From: Sporosarcina koreensis
Lineage (GTDB): Bacteria; Bacillota; Bacilli; Bacillales_A; Planococcaceae
DNA: 64,000 nucleotides
Assembly: GCF_000826145.2 (NCBI RefSeq)
Contig: NZ_LN651337.1
Location: forward strand, 1,665,714 to 1,729,713
Direction: 5' to 3'
The notes under the pieces were generated by a model. It saw nothing but the letters and a program-made list of their open reading frames with translations. It did no database searches and was not told where the DNA came from. Each line of letters opens with the position of its first letter. Positions within the stretch are counted from its first letter, which is position 1. This document shows positions 8,424 to 17,173 of this stretch, piece by piece. The position numbers and the translations under genes are program-made.

Positions 8424-8552
8424 ACGAGCCTGGCTTGTGCTCGCTCCCGCTCGTTTGCTGCCGGAGCCGTCTTGGACGCGGCAGCTCTCCAGAACCATGA
8501 CGGCTTGTGCGGCGCGCAGAAAAAGACAAGCCATCCCTTGCACTGCCGGGCG

Positions 8553-8679
8553 TATCGGACAGTTGCTGAGAGATATCGGACACTTGGCGTGTGGTATCGG
8601 ACAGTTGGCGAGATGTATCGGACACTTGGGCGGAAGTATCGGACACTTCGCCGAATTCATCGGCATCCGGACACAATTC
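8553..8679 (+). repeat. Family 1 array, copy b (six 21-bp units)
   Basis: Unit starts at 8553, 8574, 8595, 8616, 8637 and 8658; every interval is 21 bp. It ends in the conserved boundary CATCCGGACACAATTC and abuts the argS terminator. The spacer of about 130 bp between copies a and b has the same layout as the spacer between copies d and e. Confidence 0.95.
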
Positions 8680-8698
8680 TCACCGATTCCGCGCATGC

Positions 8699-8729
8699 AA
8701 AAAGCCCGGCGCGTTCGGCGCCGGGCTTT
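8699..8729 (-). terminator. argS terminator
   Basis: GCCCGGCGC and GCGCCGGGC form a GC-rich hairpin; on the minus strand it is followed by a T-run. It lies four bases after the argS stop. Confidence 0.9.
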
Positions 8730-8732
8730 CGG

Positions 8733-10400
8733 TTACATGCGGTCGGGTGCTGCGACACCGACCAGTTTCAGTGCGTTGGCGATTGTTGTGCGGGTCGCGG
8801 TGACCAGTGCGATACGGGCTTCCGTCAGCTCACGGTTGTCCGGGTCGAGCACTTTTTCCGCATTGTAGAAGCTGTGGAACGTCGCCGCCAGCTCCTGGAT
8901 GTATGTCGTGATGCGGTGCGGCGCACGGAGGCGCGCCGCATCGCCGACGATTTGCGGGAAGTCGCCGATCTTCTTCAGCAGCTCGATCTCCTTCTCGGCC
9001 TTCAGCAGATCGACGTGCTCCATGGATGCTGCGAACCCTTGCTCCGCTGCTGCACGCAGGATCGACGAGATGCGGGCATGCGCATATTGTGCATAGTATA
9101 CCGGGTTTTCATTCGACTTGGACACAGCGAGGTCGAGGTCGAAGTCCATCTGCGAATCGCCGGAGCGCATCGCGAAGAAGTAGCGCGCTGCATCCAGACC
9201 GACGAGTTCCACGAGCTCACGCAACGTGACCGCCTTGCCCGTCCGTTTGCTCATCTTGAACTTCTCGCCGTCCTTATACAGCTGCACCATCTGCGCGACT
9301 TCCACTTCCAGCGTGTCGCGATCGTAGCCGAGCGCCTGGATGGCCGCTTTCATGCGTGGAATGTAGCCGTGGTGATCGGCACCCCAGATGTTGATGAGTG
9401 TGTCGAACCCGCGGCGCAGCTTGTCTTCGTGATACGCGATATCCGGCGTCAAGTATGTGTATGTGCCATCTTTTTTGATGAGGACACGGTCTTTATCATC
9501 GCCGAATTCGGTCGAACGGAACCACGTAGCGCCGTCCTCCTCATAGACATGACCGTTTTCACGGAGCTTGTTCAGGGCTACATCAATCTTGCCGTCCTTA
9601 TAGAGGGAGGTCTCGGAGAACCAGACGTCGAACGGCACGCGGAAATCGGCGAGGTCCTGCTTCAGCTTGCCGAGCTCGATGTCCAGGCCGTATTTGCGGA
9701 AGAACTGATAGCGTTCTTCATCCGGCACAGATACGAATTTGTCGCCGTATTCCGCGACGAGCTGCTTGGCGATATCAATGATGTCCGCGCCCTGGTAGCC
9801 GTCCGCAGGCATGTCCTTGTCGAGGCCGAGTTCCTGGAAATACCGGGCTTCGACGGAGCGTGCAAGGTTTTCGACCTGGTTGCCGGCGTCGTTGATGTAA
9901 TATTCGCGGGAGACATCATAGCCTGCGAAGTCGAGGATGCTGGAGAGCGCGTCGCCGAGCGATGCGCCGCGGGCATGGCCGAGGTGCAGGTCGCCGGTCG
10001 GGTTCGCCGAGACGAACTCGACCTGGATCTTTTCGTGCTGCCCGGACTCTGTGCGGCCGTAAGATTCTCCCTGGCTGAGCACCGTCTTGACGACGTCGCT
10101 CAAGTAATCCTTCTTGAGGATGATGTTCATGAATCCCGGACCTGCGATATCGACGGACTCGATCGATGTGCCGGATGTATCGAGCTTCTCGAGGATCGCT
10201 TCCGCAATCGAGCGCGGCGGCTTCTTCGCAATTTTCGTCAGCTGCATGGCGATGTTGGTCGCATAGTCGCCGTTGTCCTTGTTCTTCGGTGTTTCGAGCA
10301 TGATGTCCGGCAGGCTGGTCTCATCCGCCAGGCCGGTTCTCAGCACTGCTGTATGCAGGGCGTCTTTCACTTCGTTCTGGATCTGTTCAACTGCATTCAT
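8733..10400 (-). CDS. argS: Arginyl-tRNA synthetase
   Basis: A cytoplasmic class I aminoacyl-tRNA synthetase that charges tRNA-Arg. The 555 residues match the family length. The N-terminal Add1 domain (about 1-115) is followed by the catalytic domain with the HIGH-type motif HLGH at 139-142 inside [15 protein letters not shown], the KMSKS-type motif KMSKRTGK near residue 388, and the C-terminal anticodon-binding DALR domain ending in LKLVGV. It follows ywiB with an ATGA overlap, as in B. subtilis, and ends at a clear terminator. Confidence 0.98.
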   Translation of the reverse strand: MNAVEQIQNEVKDALHTAVLRTGLADETSLPDIMLETPKNKDNGDYATNIAMQLTKIAKKPPRSIAEAILEKLDTSGTSIESVDIAGPGFMNIILKKDYLSDVVKTVLSQGESYGRTESGQHEKIQVEFVSANPTGDLHLGHARGASLGDALSSILDFAGYDVSREYYINDAGNQVENLARSVEARYFQELGLDKDMPADGYQGADIIDIAKQLVAEYGDKFVSVPDEERYQFFRKYGLDIELGKLKQDLADFRVPFDVWFSETSLYKDGKIDVALNKLRENGHVYEEDGATWFRSTEFGDDKDRVLIKKDGTYTYLTPDIAYHEDKLRRGFDTLINIWGADHHGYIPRMKAAIQALGYDRDTLEVEVAQMVQLYKDGEKFKMSKRTGKAVTLRELVELVGLDAARYFFAMRSGDSQMDFDLDLAVSKSNENPVYYAQYAHARISSILRAAAEQGFAASMEHVDLLKAEKEIELLKKIGDFPQIVGDAARLRAPHRITTYIQELAATFHSFYNAEKVLDPDNRELTEARIALVTATRTTIANALKLVGVAAPDRM

Positions 10401-10834
10401 CGTGTTCCCTCCGCGTAAGTAATAGTCAGTTCATAGTGTCCGAGCAATCCGTCTTCAGCGTGCATATCGTAGCTGACGCGGAATTCGCCGCGGTCGTGAT
10501 CTTCCGTCAGCAGGAGCTCATTCGTGACCACGTGCAGATCGAGCGCCAGCGGGCCGTTTGCATACGTGCCGGGCCGGGTCCCGCCGGGTGCGAATGGCAG
10601 CCGCATCCGGATTGCGCCGGTCCGCATGATGACCGCGTCTTCCGGATCGAGCTTGATCGTCGTCCGGACGGTTTCCGCGTTCTGCTTCTCTTCGTAGCGC
10701 AAGTACCGTCTGCCGCCTTTTTCCGTGATCGTCCCTGCCAGTTCGAGTTCCATGAAATCCGTGTCCTGTCCGGGATGCCGGATCTCCGATTTCAAGTTGA
10801 TCGTCACCGGTACGATTGGGGGCTGCGTTCCCAT
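10397..10834 (-). CDS. ywiB: DUF1934 beta-barrel protein YwiB
   Basis: A 145-residue protein of the DUF1934/YwiB family, predicted to fold as a small calycin-like beta-barrel; its function is not known. No signal peptide or membrane segment is visible. Alternating strand-like sequence runs throughout ([47 protein letters not shown]). It is the first gene of a two-gene operon with argS, the same pairing as in B. subtilis, and has a good promoter just upstream. Confidence 0.85.
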   Translation of the reverse strand: MGTQPPIVPVTINLKSEIRHPGQDTDFMELELAGTITEKGGRRYLRYEEKQNAETVRTTIKLDPEDAVIMRTGAIRMRLPFAPGGTRPGTYANGPLALDLHVVTNELLLTEDHDRGEFRVSYDMHAEDGLLGHYELTITYAEGTR

Positions 10835-10868
10835 CCGTCCACCGCCTTTTCGAGTCTATATTCTATCT

Positions 10869-10898
10869 ATTATAGCGGCTGCCGCACGTTTTTTTCAA
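10869..10898 (-). promoter_or_regulatory. Sigma-A type promoter of ywiB-argS
   Basis: On the minus strand TTGAAA, 18 bases, then TATAAT, about 35 bases before the ywiB start. Confidence 0.65.
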
Positions 10899-10995
10899 TC
10901 CCGGCCTGTCCGTTGCCCTTTTTTGGAGAGTTCCGTTTAATTCACCTCCGCCATTCCCATACTGACCGCAAACGTTTTGGAAAGGACAGGATGCT

Positions 10996-13053
10996 ATGCG
11001 GCGGACGGATTTTGTGAAGAAGACCAGACGGAAAGCCCGGTACCGTTTCGCAGGGCTGCTGACGATCACGGGGTTCACGGCGGTGCTGACGGTTCTCATC
11101 TGCCTGCGGGTGTATGCGCAGATCGCAGGCCCGCCGTCGCTCAGTGTGCCCGAGGCGACGGTGTTCATCGACCGGAATGACCATCAGATCGGCGACCGGT
11201 TCTCCGGGGAGCGCCGCTACTGGGTCGGCTTGGATGAGATGTCTCCGTTCCTCGTCGATGCGTTCGTCGCGGTGGAGGATAAGAATTTCTACAAGCACGG
11301 CGGGTTCGATTATAAGCGGATTGCGGGCGCTGTCCTGAAGGATGTGAAGGCGGGCCGGAAAGCGGAAGGGGCCAGCACGATCACCCAGCAGTACGCACGG
11401 AACCTCTATCTGACGAACGAAAAATCATGGACCCGGAAAGCGAACGAAGCGCTCTATGCATACCGGATGGAGCTTTTTTACGATAAAGAACGCATCCTCG
11501 AAGGCTATCTGAACACTGTCTATTTCGGTCATGGTATGTACGGCGTCGAAGCCGCGAGCCGGTACTTCTTCGCGAAGCCGGCGGGGGAGCTGACGCTTGA
11601 GGAGGCGGCGGCCATCGCCGCCATCCCGAAAGGGCCGTCGATCTACTCCCCTGCCGCCAACAAGGAGAAAGCGGAAAACCGCCGCCAGATCGTGCTGCGG
11701 CTGATGGCGGAACAGGGGTTCATCTCCCCCGACCAGAGGGAACGGGCAGGCGGCCAGCAGCTTGTGCTGAAAACGGAAGAGTGGTCGGATCAGAAGGACA
11801 TCGCTCCCTACTTCCTGAACGAAGTGTGGCAGGACGCAGAAAAGATCCTGGTCGGCAAAGGGAGGTATCCTGCGGAAGGCGGCTGGACCATCAAGACGAC
11901 GCTCGATCTGGCGCATCAGCAGAAGGCGGAGGAGATCATCGCGGACCGGATGCCGGACAATGACCTGCAGATCGGGTTCGTCTCCATGAAACCGGATACC
12001 GGTGAAGTGACGGCGATGGTCGGCGGCCGGAGCTTTGCGGACAGTCCGTTCAACCGGGTCACACAGGCGAAGCGGCAGCCGGGCTCCGCCATGAAGCCGA
12101 TCCTGTATGCGGCGGCGCTTGAAGACGGGTTCAATCCGCTGACGTTCATCTCGACGGAAAAGACGATTTTCACGTATGACGACGGGCGTTCGTCGTACGA
12201 ACCGAGCAATGTCAACGGAAAATTCGGCGATCACCCGATTTCACTGGCACAGGCGCTCGCGGTGTCCGACAATATCTATGCCGTGAAGACGCTCGAGGAG
12301 ATCGGCTACCGGAAATACAATTCAATGGCCGAGAAGCTCGGCATCCAAGTGAAGTTCCCCGAGTCCCCCGCTGTCGCTCTCGGTACGTCCGCAGTGACAC
12401 TGTTCGAGATGACAGGCGCCTACAACCGGGTGGCGTCGGGCGGCCGGAAGATCGATCCTGTCCTGATCCTCTCCATCGAGGACTCCCGCGGGAAACTGGT
12501 GTATGAGCACCCTGAACAGACGAAGAAGCGGGCGATGACCGAGGAGAATGCGTTCGTCCTGACCCATCTGATGACGGGGATGTTCGACCCGGTGTTCAAT
12601 GACTATCTGACCGCGACCGGCGTATCGATGCGCGCTTCGCAGACGCGGCCGTATGCCGCAAAGTCCGGGACGACGCTGTCCGACCAATACTTGATCGGCT
12701 ACTCCCCGACACTGACGGCAGGCATCTGGACCGGCTACGACGTCGGCAGGCAGATCGAGGAAGCCGAGGACAAGGCGGCCTCGAAACGGATCTGGATCGA
12801 CTTCATGGAAAGTGCGCATTCCGGTCTACGGCCTGAGCCGTTCCTGCCGCCGCACGGAGTCAAAGGGGTCACCGTCGATATCGAGACAGGCGGCATCGCG
12901 GTGGAAGGCTGTGCGAAGCAGCGGCTCGTCTATCTGAAAGAACGCGATGTGCCGAAGCAGCTCTGTACGGATAAGACGCTGCGGGAGACCCGGCTGCAGG
13001 GGACGAAGGAGAAAAAAGGGTTCGATCTGTTCCCATTTTCGTTCTTTGAGTGA
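10996..13053 (+). CDS. Bifunctional class A penicillin-binding protein (PbpG-like)
   Basis: Polymerises and crosslinks peptidoglycan. The 685-residue protein has a short cytoplasmic tail and a membrane anchor at about residues 15-37. The glycosyltransferase 51 domain follows (EDKNFYKHGG with the catalytic Glu, then GASTITQQYARN). The transpeptidase domain has SAMK in PGSAMKP as the SxxK motif, SDN as SxN and KSGTT as KTG. The start at 10996 is preceded by GGAAAGGACAGG. The position beside ywiB-argS and ywhD corresponds to pbpG (ywhE) of B. subtilis, which acts in spore cortex formation; that role here is inferred from position. The speE-speB genes found between them in B. subtilis are absent. 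Confidence 0.93.
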   Translation: MRRTDFVKKTRRKARYRFAGLLTITGFTAVLTVLICLRVYAQIAGPPSLSVPEATVFIDRNDHQIGDRFSGERRYWVGLDEMSPFLVDAFVAVEDKNFYKHGGFDYKRIAGAVLKDVKAGRKAEGASTITQQYARNLYLTNEKSWTRKANEALYAYRMELFYDKERILEGYLNTVYFGHGMYGVEAASRYFFAKPAGELTLEEAAAIAAIPKGPSIYSPAANKEKAENRRQIVLRLMAEQGFISPDQRERAGGQQLVLKTEEWSDQKDIAPYFLNEVWQDAEKILVGKGRYPAEGGWTIKTTLDLAHQQKAEEIIADRMPDNDLQIGFVSMKPDTGEVTAMVGGRSFADSPFNRVTQAKRQPGSAMKPILYAAALEDGFNPLTFISTEKTIFTYDDGRSSYEPSNVNGKFGDHPISLAQALAVSDNIYAVKTLEEIGYRKYNSMAEKLGIQVKFPESPAVALGTSAVTLFEMTGAYNRVASGGRKIDPVLILSIEDSRGKLVYEHPEQTKKRAMTEENAFVLTHLMTGMFDPVFNDYLTATGVSMRASQTRPYAAKSGTTLSDQYLIGYSPTLTAGIWTGYDVGRQIEEAEDKAASKRIWIDFMESAHSGLRPEPFLPPHGVKGVTVDIETGGIAVEGCAKQRLVYLKERDVPKQLCTDKTLRETRLQGTKEKKGFDLFPFSFFE

Positions 13054-13179
13054 TACAGGGGCGGAGGACAGCCTGCTGCACCATTTGCGTCCTTCCGCAA
13101 ATTGGGCGGCAGCCTGTCCTCCTTTGAATGGGGCAGCCTCCATACAGCCGGATAGCCCGCATACATGCTTCTGTGGTGT

Positions 13180-13365
13180 TGCTTGAGCGGGGGACGGCTT
13201 TGCTTGAGCGCAGAGGCAACTTGCTTGAGCGCGGGATGACTCTGCTTGAGCGCGGGATGACTCTGCTTGAGCGCGGGATGATTTACTTGAGCGCGGGATG
13301 ACCCTGCTTGAGCGCAAGACGACTTACTTGAGCGCGGGACAACCTGCTTGAGCGCGGTGCTTCGA
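13180..13365 (+). repeat. Family 3 tandem array (CTTGAGCG units)
   Basis: Nine units with CTTGAGCG at 13182, 13203, 13224, 13245, 13266, 13286, 13307, 13327 and 13347; intervals are 20 or 21 bp. Consensus is roughly TGCTTGAGCGCGGGATGAC. It lies between the convergent pbp and ywhD genes. The sequence is unrelated to families 1 and 2 but the pitch is the same. Confidence 0.93.
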
Positions 13366-13370
13366 GCTGC

Positions 13371-13495
13371 CGCGTGAATGGAGCGGTTTGCGGGCGGAAT
13401 GGATCGCTTAGGCAGCGGAATGGAGCGGTTCAGCCTGTTGAAATACCGTGCAGCATTATGGATCGGGTCGCCGCGTGAATGGAGCGGTCCGCCGC
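13371..13495 (+). repeat. Family 3b degenerate array (GAATGGAGCGG units)
   Basis: Directly follows the CTTGAGCG array. GAATGGA-type units start at about 13376, 13397, 13418, 13456 and 13477; 21-bp steps are visible with one 38-bp gap. The rest of the intergenic stretch 13559-13675 shows nothing recognisable. Confidence 0.75.
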
Positions 13496-13515
13496 CCGCA
13501 CTATGCACAACCACG

Positions 13516-13558
13516 AAAAAAGCTTCCTGCCGTTGGGTCGAACGGCGGGAAGCTTTTT
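13516..13558. terminator. Bidirectional terminator between pbp and ywhD
   Basis: AAAAAGCTTCCTGCCGTT pairs with AACGGCGGGAAGCTTTTT around a short loop; there is an A-run on one side and a T-run on the other. Confidence 0.9.
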
Positions 13559-13675
13559 ATGCGGCGGGCGAGCCCGCGTGTCCTAGCCTACAATAGCAAG
13601 CTATCTTTTAGTTTACTGTGTTTCCGTGTGACATTCAACTACATGTTACCGGTTTTTCCCGTTGTCACAAAGCCT

Positions 13676-14206
13676 TCATAAATGAGGGGACGATTCGCTG
13701 AGTGCGATGTGGAGCTTCGGCTCGCTGTTGTTCCACATTTCTTCATTATGCTCTTTCAGGAAATCTGCGAGGATCTCCTTCGAAGTTTCATCCATATTGT
13801 CAACGAGGATCTGGCGTTTCATCGACTTGTCCATCCGGTTCACATGATCGGCCAGGATCTTATAGCCGCGTCGCTTCTCCCGGTTGACGATCATTTCACA
13901 GGATGTCACGCCCGCGTAATAGGGTCCGTTTTCATTGAAATCGATCGTCACCCAGATGAGCCAGTACAGCTTGCCGCCCTCCGAGTCTTCGCGGTTCGTT
14001 GTGAACTTGATGCCCCGCTCGATATCGCTTTTCGCATGCATGGCGCCCACTTCGATGGAGGCCGTGCCTTCTTCTGTATCGATCATGACGGGTGTCACGT
14101 TCTCAAGCGACAGCGATCCGATGCCGAACCCTTTGTGTCCGTCAGTCGGATCGTTCTTGATGATCGTGAAGCCCAGCTTCTGTTTCGGTTTCTGCTCGTC
14201 TGCCAT
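13676..14206 (-). CDS. ywhD: YwhD family protein
   Basis: A 176-residue cytoplasmic protein of the YwhD family, function unknown. The start at 14206 (MADEQKPKQKLGF) follows a GAAGGGG ribosome binding site; an apparent N-terminal extension is only upstream non-coding frame. It is soluble and mixed alpha/beta, with YWLIWVTIDFNENGPYYAGVTSCEM in the middle and an acidic helix near the end (DETSKEILADFLKEHNEEM). Divergent from ywhB, 68 bases apart, in the same neighbourhood as in B. subtilis. Confidence 0.88.
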   Translation of the reverse strand: MADEQKPKQKLGFTIIKNDPTDGHKGFGIGSLSLENVTPVMIDTEEGTASIEVGAMHAKSDIERGIKFTTNREDSEGGKLYWLIWVTIDFNENGPYYAGVTSCEMIVNREKRRGYKILADHVNRMDKSMKRQILVDNMDETSKEILADFLKEHNEEMWNNSEPKLHIALSESSPHL

Positions 14207-14274
14207 TTCCGCAAGCCCCTTCCTTTCTGGTAGTATATCTACTATACCCAATTTACCGGAAAGGTGGAACCAGG

Positions 14275-14460
14275 ATGCCGTATGTAACTGTGAAGATGCT
14301 GGAAGGGCGGACGGATGAGCAGAAGCGCGAATTGTGTGAGAAAGTGACAGCCGTCGTTGCCGAGACTGTGAATGCACCGAAGGAAAAAGTCGTCGTGTTC
14401 ATTGAAGAAATGCCGAAATCGCATTACGCGGTCGCCGGCAAGCGCCTCAGCGACAATTGA
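14275..14460 (+). CDS. ywhB: 4-oxalocrotonate tautomerase family protein
   Basis: A 61-residue enzyme of the tautomerase superfamily. The mature protein would start with the catalytic Pro (MPYVTVKMLEGR); Arg12 and Arg39-type positions are partly represented by GRTDEQKREL. A normal short 4-OT subunit that assembles as a hexamer. Its physiological substrate in Bacillales is not established. Ends at a convergent terminator shared with ywgA. Confidence 0.9.
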   Translation: MPYVTVKMLEGRTDEQKRELCEKVTAVVAETVNAPKEKVVVFIEEMPKSHYAVAGKRLSDN

Positions 14461-14462
14461 GT

Positions 14463-14507
14463 AAAAGCCGGATGGCAGCCAGGTCACCCCTGTGCCATCC
14501 GGCTTTC
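14463..14507. terminator. Bidirectional terminator between ywhB and ywgA
   Basis: AAAAGCCGGATGGCA pairs with TGCCATCCGGCTTT across a 15-base loop; it lies between two convergent stop codons. Confidence 0.85.
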
Positions 14508-14513
14508 TTCGTT

Positions 14514-15017
14514 TCACGCCACGCACGCTGACATTTCAGCGATGAAGGCGAACGCGGTGTCCATCTCCTCATCGGAGAAGTTGAGCTTGTTCTTGACGAT
14601 CCGCACTTTCGCAATCTGGTCCGCACGGTCGAGATGGTCGAAATACAGCAGTGTCGACACGAGTTCCAGGAAACGGGAACTCTGCGTATTGAGCCGGCTG
14701 ATGCACGGGCCGAGCTCGTCCGCAGGGAAATCCGCCGTCTCGGAAAACTTCACGCCGTCCTCCGTCGCCTTGTACGTGTACTGCACATAAGAGCCTTTGT
14801 CGGTGCAGGTTTCATGCAGGAATCCCATCTCGCACAATTCCTCGATCCGCAATGTCAGTTCCTCCGAATAAGGGCCGTACATGTGCAGCTCGTATTTCTC
14901 CGCAAAATCGAACTGCAGTTTCTTCAGTATGTATACCATCTTCTGTAATTTCTTCCGCCCGTTCACTTCCTCCGCGAGGGAGATCATCTGGACGATCTTC
15001 GCGTGTTCCGCAAGCAT
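14514..15017 (-). CDS. ywgA: YwgA family protein
   Basis: A 167-residue soluble protein of the YwgA family, function unknown. It resembles a winged-helix arrangement: helices around GRKKLQKMVYILKKLQFDFAEKYELHMYGPYSEELTLRIEELCEMGFL, then a beta-wing with YTYKATEDGVKFSE. That fold is seen in antitoxin- and regulator-like proteins, but DNA binding is only inferred. It lies 15 bases downstream of ywfO on the same strand, so it is probably cotranscribed with it. Confidence 0.85.
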   Translation of the reverse strand: MLAEHAKIVQMISLAEEVNGRKKLQKMVYILKKLQFDFAEKYELHMYGPYSEELTLRIEELCEMGFLHETCTDKGSYVQYTYKATEDGVKFSETADFPADELGPCISRLNTQSSRFLELVSTLLYFDHLDRADQIAKVRIVKNKLNFSDEEMDTAFAFIAEMSACVA

Positions 15018-15032
15018 TGCGCACGCTCCTTT

Positions 15033-16331
15033 CTAGCTTCTCAGCAGCTGCAGTATTTCGTTGTACAGCGGGTTGTCCCCCTGCTGTGCTTCCAAGACGT
15101 CTTCCGGGAAATAGATTTTGTGGTCCGTGCGCCGCTTGCCGGAGATCGCATCGACGATGTCCGAGGAGCGCGACAGTTCGCTCAGCTCCCCGTTCGGCAG
15201 CTGCAGGTAGATCGGGACGCGCTCGTTCTCTTCACCGGGCCGATAGAAGTCGTATGGCAGATCGGAGGATGAGTCGGTCACCAGATAATATTCCGGATCG
15301 AGTCCTGCCTGCCGGAACAGGCCGTCGAGCCGCAGCAGTTTGCGGTATTCCTTCGCAGGATCGAATTCCGCGTACTGGAACAGTTTCCGGTTGATGAACC
15401 GGCCGCACAGGTCGGACAGGATCGGATCCTGTTCCTTCATCCACAATTGGAAATAGGTGAACAGCACGCCTTCGTCGAGCGAGATGTAGTCTTCCAATGT
15501 AATGGTTTTATCGAAAAAAGCACGGAAGGCGATGGGGTCCTGTTGAAACGTATACCCTGTTTTGTACAATTCTTTCGCCCGGTGCAAAATTTTGATGAGA
15601 ATGACTTCAGCGCTCCGGGAAACCGGGTGGAAGTACACCTGCCAGTACATCTGGTAGCGGCTCATGATGTAGTCCTCGACGGCATGCATGCCGCTCGACT
15701 TGATGACGACCTGCTCTTCCGCCGGGCGCATGACGCGGAGGATCCGCTCCATGTCGAAGTGGCCGTACTGGACGCCTGTGTAATAGGCGTCGCGCTGCAG
15801 GTAGTCCATCCGGTCAGCATCGATCTGGCTGGAGATCAGACTGATGACGAGCTTGTCCGCATACGTCTTGCCGACGACATCCGCGACGCGCTGCGGAAAT
15901 TCCGGACTGACCCGCTTCAGGACGGCATTCACTTCCGTATCGCCGAGCAGGATGGCCTGCGTGAACTTCTCGTGATCGAGGTCGAACACTTTTTCGAATG
16001 CATGGGAGAACGGGCCGTGGCCGAGGTCGTGGAGCAGTGCTGCGCAAAGCGCGACGAGGCGTTCACCCTCATTCCATTCGGGTCTGCCGCCGAAGCCGCT
16101 GTCGATGATGCGGCGGACAATTTCGTAGACACCGAGGGAATGCTGGAACCGGCTGTGTTCCGCGCCGTGGAAGACGAGATAGGTCGTGCCGAGCTGCCGG
16201 ATCCGGCGCAGGCGCTGGAACTCCCGCGTGCCGATAACATCCCAGATCACCCGGTCGCGTACGTGGATATAGCGGTGCACCGGGTCTTTGAACACCTTCT
16301 CTTCCGCCAGTTTTTCATGCTCGTAGGACAT
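15033..16331 (-). CDS. ywfO: HD-domain phosphohydrolase YwfO
   Basis: A 432-residue metal-dependent phosphohydrolase of the HD superfamily. The start chosen is ATG 16331 (MSYEHEKLAEEKVFKDPVH); the longer open frame upstream is the promoter region. Metal-binding motif residues are visible: H in EHSRFQHSLGV, then HDLGHGPFSHAFE and the later D in SSQIDADRMDYLQRD. The sequence is close in pattern to dNTPase-like HD proteins such as YwfO of B. subtilis. A role in nucleotide metabolism is likely but the substrate is not shown. Divergent from rsfA with about 180 bases between. Confidence 0.92.
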   Translation of the reverse strand: MSYEHEKLAEEKVFKDPVHRYIHVRDRVIWDVIGTREFQRLRRIRQLGTTYLVFHGAEHSRFQHSLGVYEIVRRIIDSGFGGRPEWNEGERLVALCAALLHDLGHGPFSHAFEKVFDLDHEKFTQAILLGDTEVNAVLKRVSPEFPQRVADVVGKTYADKLVISLISSQIDADRMDYLQRDAYYTGVQYGHFDMERILRVMRPAEEQVVIKSSGMHAVEDYIMSRYQMYWQVYFHPVSRSAEVILIKILHRAKELYKTGYTFQQDPIAFRAFFDKTITLEDYISLDEGVLFTYFQLWMKEQDPILSDLCGRFINRKLFQYAEFDPAKEYRKLLRLDGLFRQAGLDPEYYLVTDSSSDLPYDFYRPGEENERVPIYLQLPNGELSELSRSSDIVDAISGKRRTDHKIYFPEDVLEAQQGDNPLYNEILQLLRS

Positions 16332-16508
16332 GCCGCACCTCCGTTCATCGTTTCCTTCCAGTATACCAAATGACAGGGATTTGGACAGCGCAAATCGGCC
16401 CATCCGGAAGAAGTTGAAAGTATTAATCTTTTGTTCTGTATAAACATCGCGCAAGCTGACCATGCTGTCGGTAGAAAGCGAGAACGTTATTACTAGGAGG
16501 CATTGGAG

Positions 16509-17144
16509 ATGGTGAAAATCAGACAGGATGCATGGCTTGAAGAAAACGATAAGTTGTTGGCGGACACGGTATTGCGGCATGTACGTGAAGGGAGCACCCA
16601 GCTGAGCGCCTTCGAAGAAGTCGGGGATGTCCTGAACCGGACGGCTGCCGCGTGCGGCTTCCGCTGGAATGCGGTCGTACGCCAGGATTACGAAAAGGAG
16701 CTCGCACAGGCGAAGAAAGAACGGAAGCAGGCACTCCGCGTGCTCGGCAGCGATTTCAAACGCCGCTCCGTTCCGCTCTACCAGCCACAGGAAACGGGTG
16801 ACGATCCCCGCGGGGCAGCCGTTCCGCTGTCAGCATTGACGATGGATACCGTGATTGCCTATCTGCTCCGGGTGCAGCACACAGGCGGGGCAAACCAGGA
16901 TGCGCTGCGCTGGGAACAGACCGCCAAGGCGGCGCAGAAACGCGCGGAAGAGCTTGAAAAGACGATCGAGCTGCTGAAGAAGGAGAACCGGTCGATCCGG
17001 GATGATTATGAGCAGTTCGTCGAAATCATGAACCGCGCACGGCGCCTGGTCGCGCTCGACGAAGACAGCGAGCACACTGCCCCGTCCTTCCAGATGGAAC
17101 CGAACGGCAATCTCGTATCAAAAGAACCGCCTATGACTCACTAA
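16509..17144 (+). CDS. rsfA: RsfA-type prespore transcription regulator
   Basis: A 211-residue regulator. The N-terminal 60 residues form a Myb/SANT-like DNA-binding domain (RQDAWLEENDKLLADTVLRHVREGSTQLSAFEEVG). The C-terminal part is a coiled coil (about 135-185, KAAQKRAEELEKTIELLKKENRSI). The start is the ATG at 16509, eight bases after AGGAGG at 16495-16500; a TTG at 16503 is too close. In B. subtilis RsfA tunes sigma-F-dependent genes in the forespore, so its presence supports a spore-forming organism. The stop lies inside the stem of the terminator. Confidence 0.88.
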   Translation: MVKIRQDAWLEENDKLLADTVLRHVREGSTQLSAFEEVGDVLNRTAAACGFRWNAVVRQDYEKELAQAKKERKQALRVLGSDFKRRSVPLYQPQETGDDPRGAAVPLSALTMDTVIAYLLRVQHTGGANQDALRWEQTAKAAQKRAEELEKTIELLKKENRSIRDDYEQFVEIMNRARRLVALDEDSEHTAPSFQMEPNGNLVSKEPPMTH

Positions 17145-17156
17145 TAGGCGGTTCTT
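17122..17156. terminator. Terminator overlapping the 3' end of rsfA
   Basis: AGAACCGCCTAT pairs with ATAGGCGGTTCT, then TTCC. It contains the rsfA stop codon and lies 18 bases before the lipL stop on the other strand. Confidence 0.85.
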
Positions 17157-17173
17157 TCCTGCCGGCGGACGCA

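Noticed and set aside
8214-10418. A 734-codon open frame on the plus strand across the riboswitch, arrays and argS
   Set aside because: It is antisense to argS and runs through the family 1 arrays. GC-rich coding DNA with few stops gives such shadow frames, and no ribosome binding site or protein-like composition supports it.
15447-16373. Long plus-strand open frame opposite ywfO
   Set aside because: Antisense shadow of a clear HD-domain gene; the sequence does not resemble a protein family.
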